Positions 62,055 to 64,000 of a DNA stretch of 64,000 nucleotides are shown here, piece by piece. The stretch is from CAXBDP01 sp041689935 (lineage in GTDB: Bacteria; Bacteroidota; Bacteroidia; Cytophagales; Cyclobacteriaceae). Made by a program: the position numbers and the translations under genes. Positions within the stretch are counted from its first letter, which is position 1, and each line of letters starts with the position of its first letter. The notes beneath the pieces are model-generated. The model was given only the letters and a program-made list of their open reading frames with translations. It made no database searches and was not told the origin of the DNA. The DNA lies in NCBI GenBank assembly GCA_041689935.1, contig JBDNFI010000042.1:14936-78935 (forward strand), given 5' to 3'.

Positions 62055-62480
62055 TTAGTTGATGCGCTTTCTCCACGCCTTCCAAGAGCCGGCAGACCAT
62101 AATGCCCATACGATCAATACTGGTTGGAAAAATAGGCGTATCAGACGAGATAGATCTGAGTCTAACGCACCAAAAGCATCTTTACCATCTTGGTATTGTG
62201 CTATGTTGCCTGGAAAGACCAAAATAAAAAAGATAGCCAATGCCCAGCCAAAACTCGCACGTTGTTTTTTCCAAAAGGCTAATCCTAGTCCAAGTATGAT
62301 TTCTACAATACCCGATAAGATCACGACCAAGTCTTTGCTTAGCGGCACCCAATCCGGCACTTGGGCTTGAAATTCGATCCTATTAAAGGTTAAGTGGCTA
62401 AAGCCAGCGTAGATCATAAAAAGGGCTAAAAGGAGACGGAATATATTTTGAATGAGCGTCGTTTTCACGTATGTTTCCAT
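62055..62480 (-). CDS. DoxX-family membrane protein
   Basis: The 141-residue protein has four hydrophobic segments with the DoxX pattern (IFRLLLALFMIYAGFSHL, VVILSGIVEIILGLGLAFW, GWALAIFFILVFPGNIAQY). It is likely the first gene of the peroxide operon, with ohrR 12 bases downstream. DoxX proteins are linked to quinone/thiosulfate oxidation or oxidative-stress membrane complexes in other bacteria. Confidence 0.8.
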   Translation of the reverse strand: METYVKTTLIQNIFRLLLALFMIYAGFSHLTFNRIEFQAQVPDWVPLSKDLVVILSGIVEIILGLGLAFWKKQRASFGWALAIFFILVFPGNIAQYQDGKDAFGALDSDLSRLIRLFFQPVLIVWALWSAGSWKAWRKRIN

Positions 62481-62964
62481 TGAGTCTATTATGTCGCGTC
62501 CGTTTACATCGCAAACGATATAATTGCGCTAGGGTTTAGATACAGATCAAAATTTAGCTTAATCAATGGGGTAAATAGTAGGTACGAAGTTTATATACGA
62601 AAGCCTGTTTGGTCTATTGCCCATTCGTGTGGAGGGGCAATATTCCGTTTTTCATGGCGTGTTTATAAACCTGCTTTCTTTTGTGGGTAAATGCAATGGG
62701 CTGAATGAATAGACTTTATCCTCCCGCTTGGGTTTTAAGGTTCACTTATACAGTAAATACTAATAGGTGCCATCTTATTTTTCGTATGCCCTTTTTAAGT
62801 TTTTGATTCATTGATTTAGCGCATCAACAAGATTAAACCCTATAGAATTTCTTTTTTGTTTAATCCGATATTTATATTGACTTGGTTGTCTTCTCGTGCC
62901 TTTAAGGGTGAATTTATTAGGTTTTATTTACATTAAAGCCATTTGATTGGGCAAAGTGGTTATA
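62481..62964. other. Intergenic region between the crotonase and DoxX genes
   Basis: About 484 bases without a supported gene. It holds a GCGGGAGG (antisense of +, 62720), an inverted repeat CGCAA-N9-TTGCG at 62510-62528 just upstream of doxX (possible operator), and a hairpin TATTGCCC / GGGCAATA at 62615-62642 that lacks a T-tract. No other structure or gene was recognised. Confidence 0.55.
62510..62528 (-). promoter_or_regulatory. Possible operator upstream of the doxX-ohrR operon
   Basis: An imperfectly known inverted repeat: CGCAA, nine bases, TTGCG. It lies 30-48 bases upstream of the doxX ATG, where the regulator of an autoregulated operon would bind. It does not match the classical B. 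subtilis OhrR operator, so the assignment is only positional. Confidence 0.25.
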
Positions 62965-63780
62965 CTAATCCTCAAATTTTGGCGGACGCTTTTCCATCGT
63001 TGCTTTAAAGGCTTCCATCAAATCTGCAGATAGCATCATGGCGGCATTCCAAGTAGACATGTAATTGAGTGCATCTGCTACAGAATGGTCTCTTGTGTAG
63101 CGTAGAACATCCTTCGTTCCTCGAATAGATATGGGAGATTTACTAGCGATGGTTGAAGCAATTTGCATTACGGCTTCCATAAGGGTCTCTTTTGAAGAGT
63201 AAAAATGATTTACCAAACCAATATTTCTTGCTTCTGGCCCAAATACTTTTCGGCCAGTATAGGCCATTTCAGCCGCTAATCCTGGTGATATAATTTTGGG
63301 CAATCGCTGTAGCGTACCAAGATCTGCCACCATGCCTAAATCAATTTCCTTGATGGTAAAATATGCATCTTCGGTACAATAGCGCATATCGCAAGCACTA
63401 GCAATGTCTACTCCACCACCAATGCATCCATTATGAATGGCTGCAAGAACGGGTTTTGTGCATTTTTCGATAGCCGTAATGGTTTCTTGTAAGGTCAATA
63501 TTAATTCTCTCACCTTTTCACCTTGTTTTCCAGCACAATTCAATTCTTGAAGCTTGCTAATCGACATCAATAATTCCAAATCGATTCCAGCGCAAAAGTG
63601 CTTTCCTTCACCGCTCAGGACAATAACTCTTACTTCGTCGGTCTTTGAAAGGGTTTCAAAAATGGTTTGCATTTCAAGCCAAGCATCCATGTGGAGTGCA
63701 TTCGCTTTTTCTGGTCTATTAAAGGCAAGATGAGCGATTTTATGCGCTATTTCGATCTTAAAATAGTTGGGATTTATCAT
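62965..63780 (-). CDS. Enoyl-CoA hydratase/isomerase (crotonase) family protein
   Basis: The 271-residue crotonase starts FKIEIAHKIAHLAFNRPEKANALHMD and has the oxyanion-hole motifs HFCAGIDLELL (about 62) and AAIHNGCIGGGVDIASACDMRY (about 112). The acid at the ECH1-type position is seen in TIKEIDLGMVADLGTLQRLP (Glu and Asp), matching delta3,5-delta2,4-dienoyl-CoA isomerase-like members. A role in fatty-acid degradation is likely. The end, EKRPPKFED, is also family-typical. Confidence 0.88.
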   Translation of the reverse strand: MINPNYFKIEIAHKIAHLAFNRPEKANALHMDAWLEMQTIFETLSKTDEVRVIVLSGEGKHFCAGIDLELLMSISKLQELNCAGKQGEKVRELILTLQETITAIEKCTKPVLAAIHNGCIGGGVDIASACDMRYCTEDAYFTIKEIDLGMVADLGTLQRLPKIISPGLAAEMAYTGRKVFGPEARNIGLVNHFYSSKETLMEAVMQIASTIASKSPISIRGTKDVLRYTRDHSVADALNYMSTWNAAMMLSADLMEAFKATMEKRPPKFED

Positions 63781-64000
63781 TTTATTTTAAGGGTTTATAC
63801 CGTTTGGTGGCATTGGAATGTGCGGGAGGGTTTCTTAGCGCTATACTCTTTACCATTATAAAGATAATTTGAAAAATCGAATTTTAATTGATTTCTTTCC
63901 CGAGCAGAATACCAAACCCATATAATTTCACCGATTTCTAAGGCTTTTTATATTGGTAATGGCCAATTATTTTGAAATTGAATAAACAGTCTTCCAATAC
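63781..64000. other. Non-coding tail of the window
   Basis: 220 bases with one GCGGGAGG at 63822. Nothing else was recognised; the window ends in AT-rich DNA. Confidence 0.5.

Noticed and set aside
1025..63829. GCGGGAGG as a ribosome-binding site
   Set aside because: GGGAGG resembles Shine-Dalgarno sequence, but the copies lie inside genes, a third of them antisense, and not ahead of start codons. Bacteroidota also use Shine-Dalgarno sequences weakly.
1025..63829. GCGGGAGG as a codon-usage or protein-motif artefact (Ala-Gly-Gly)
   Set aside because: The octamer falls in all three codon phases, on both strands of genes and in intergenic DNA.
1025..63829. GCGGGAGG as a KOPS-like polar chromosome-segregation signal
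   Set aside because: Orientation is balanced within this window (14 to 13), whereas polar segregation signals are strongly skewed within one replichore. The whole genome would be needed to exclude it fully.
1..64000. CRISPR arrays, insertion sequences, rRNA genes
   Set aside because: No direct-repeat/spacer pattern, no transposase-like protein and no rRNA signature was found on either strand.

Overview
This window is a chromosomal segment of a member of the Bacteroidota, most likely a marine or free-living Cytophagales-type organism. The evidence is: promoters with the phylum-specific -7 element TAnnTTTG; a tmRNA whose tag reads GESNYALAA from a glycine resume codon; an Oar-like TonB-dependent receptor; the family pairs DUF6452/DUF6048 and GT5-like/DUF4270; a Bacteroidota-style long SecA; a bacterial GGGP synthase; and a low GC content, about 39-40% judged by eye. 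The genus cannot be fixed from the sequence alone.

Layout. 1-6.2 kb (+): end of rplS, dapF, secA, a lipoprotein and an M20 amidohydrolase. 6.3-9.1 kb: a PiT-like membrane protein, then a tight set of holin-like membrane protein, small membrane protein and GGGP synthase. 9.1-14.8 kb (-): an AraC regulator, acyl-CoA dehydrogenase, and the chain panC-panD-flippase-like-rfaE2-zinc peptidase. 14.9-25.2 kb (mostly +): a degenerate glycogen-synthase-like protein, DUF4270 lipoprotein, glmS, RidA, gltX, a saccharopine/alanine dehydrogenase-like enzyme, deoC and acylphosphatase. 25.2-34.4 kb: M14 peptidase, Oar-like receptor, tmRNA, accD, class I aldolase. 34.6-42.2 kb: serine hydrolase, a VapBC-like pair, cryptochrome-DASH, DUF4197, S9 peptidase, DUF6048/DUF6452. 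42.3-52.7 kb: rimO-bshC-formyl-THF cycloligase, CBS protein, msrA, a K+ channel, M28 peptidase, gcvP. 52.8-63.8 kb is more accessory: a decayed ECF-sigma operon, XRE/DUF2975, an SGNH hydrolase, a Ca2+/Na+ exchanger, MscS, a VOC protein, an organic-peroxide operon (DoxX, OhrR, two oxidoreductases, Ohr, a broken hydroxyacyl-CoA dehydrogenase) and an enoyl-CoA hydratase.

The most striking signal lies outside the genes as such. The non-palindromic octamer GCGGGAGG occurs exactly 27 times by my reading (14 on +, 13 on -), where roughly 0.4-0.5 copies would be expected from base composition. It lies in sense and antisense coding DNA, in all three codon phases, and between genes, with no conservation beyond the eight bases. 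It therefore looks like a DNA-level signal, such as a Chi-like recombination site, an uptake sequence or a modification target, and not an RNA or protein motif.

The second theme is gene decay at 52.8-59.4 kb. Two reading frames are each interrupted by two in-frame stops, and a third by two one-base homopolymer contractions. All four stops can be explained by C-to-T or G-to-A transitions from Gln or Trp codons.
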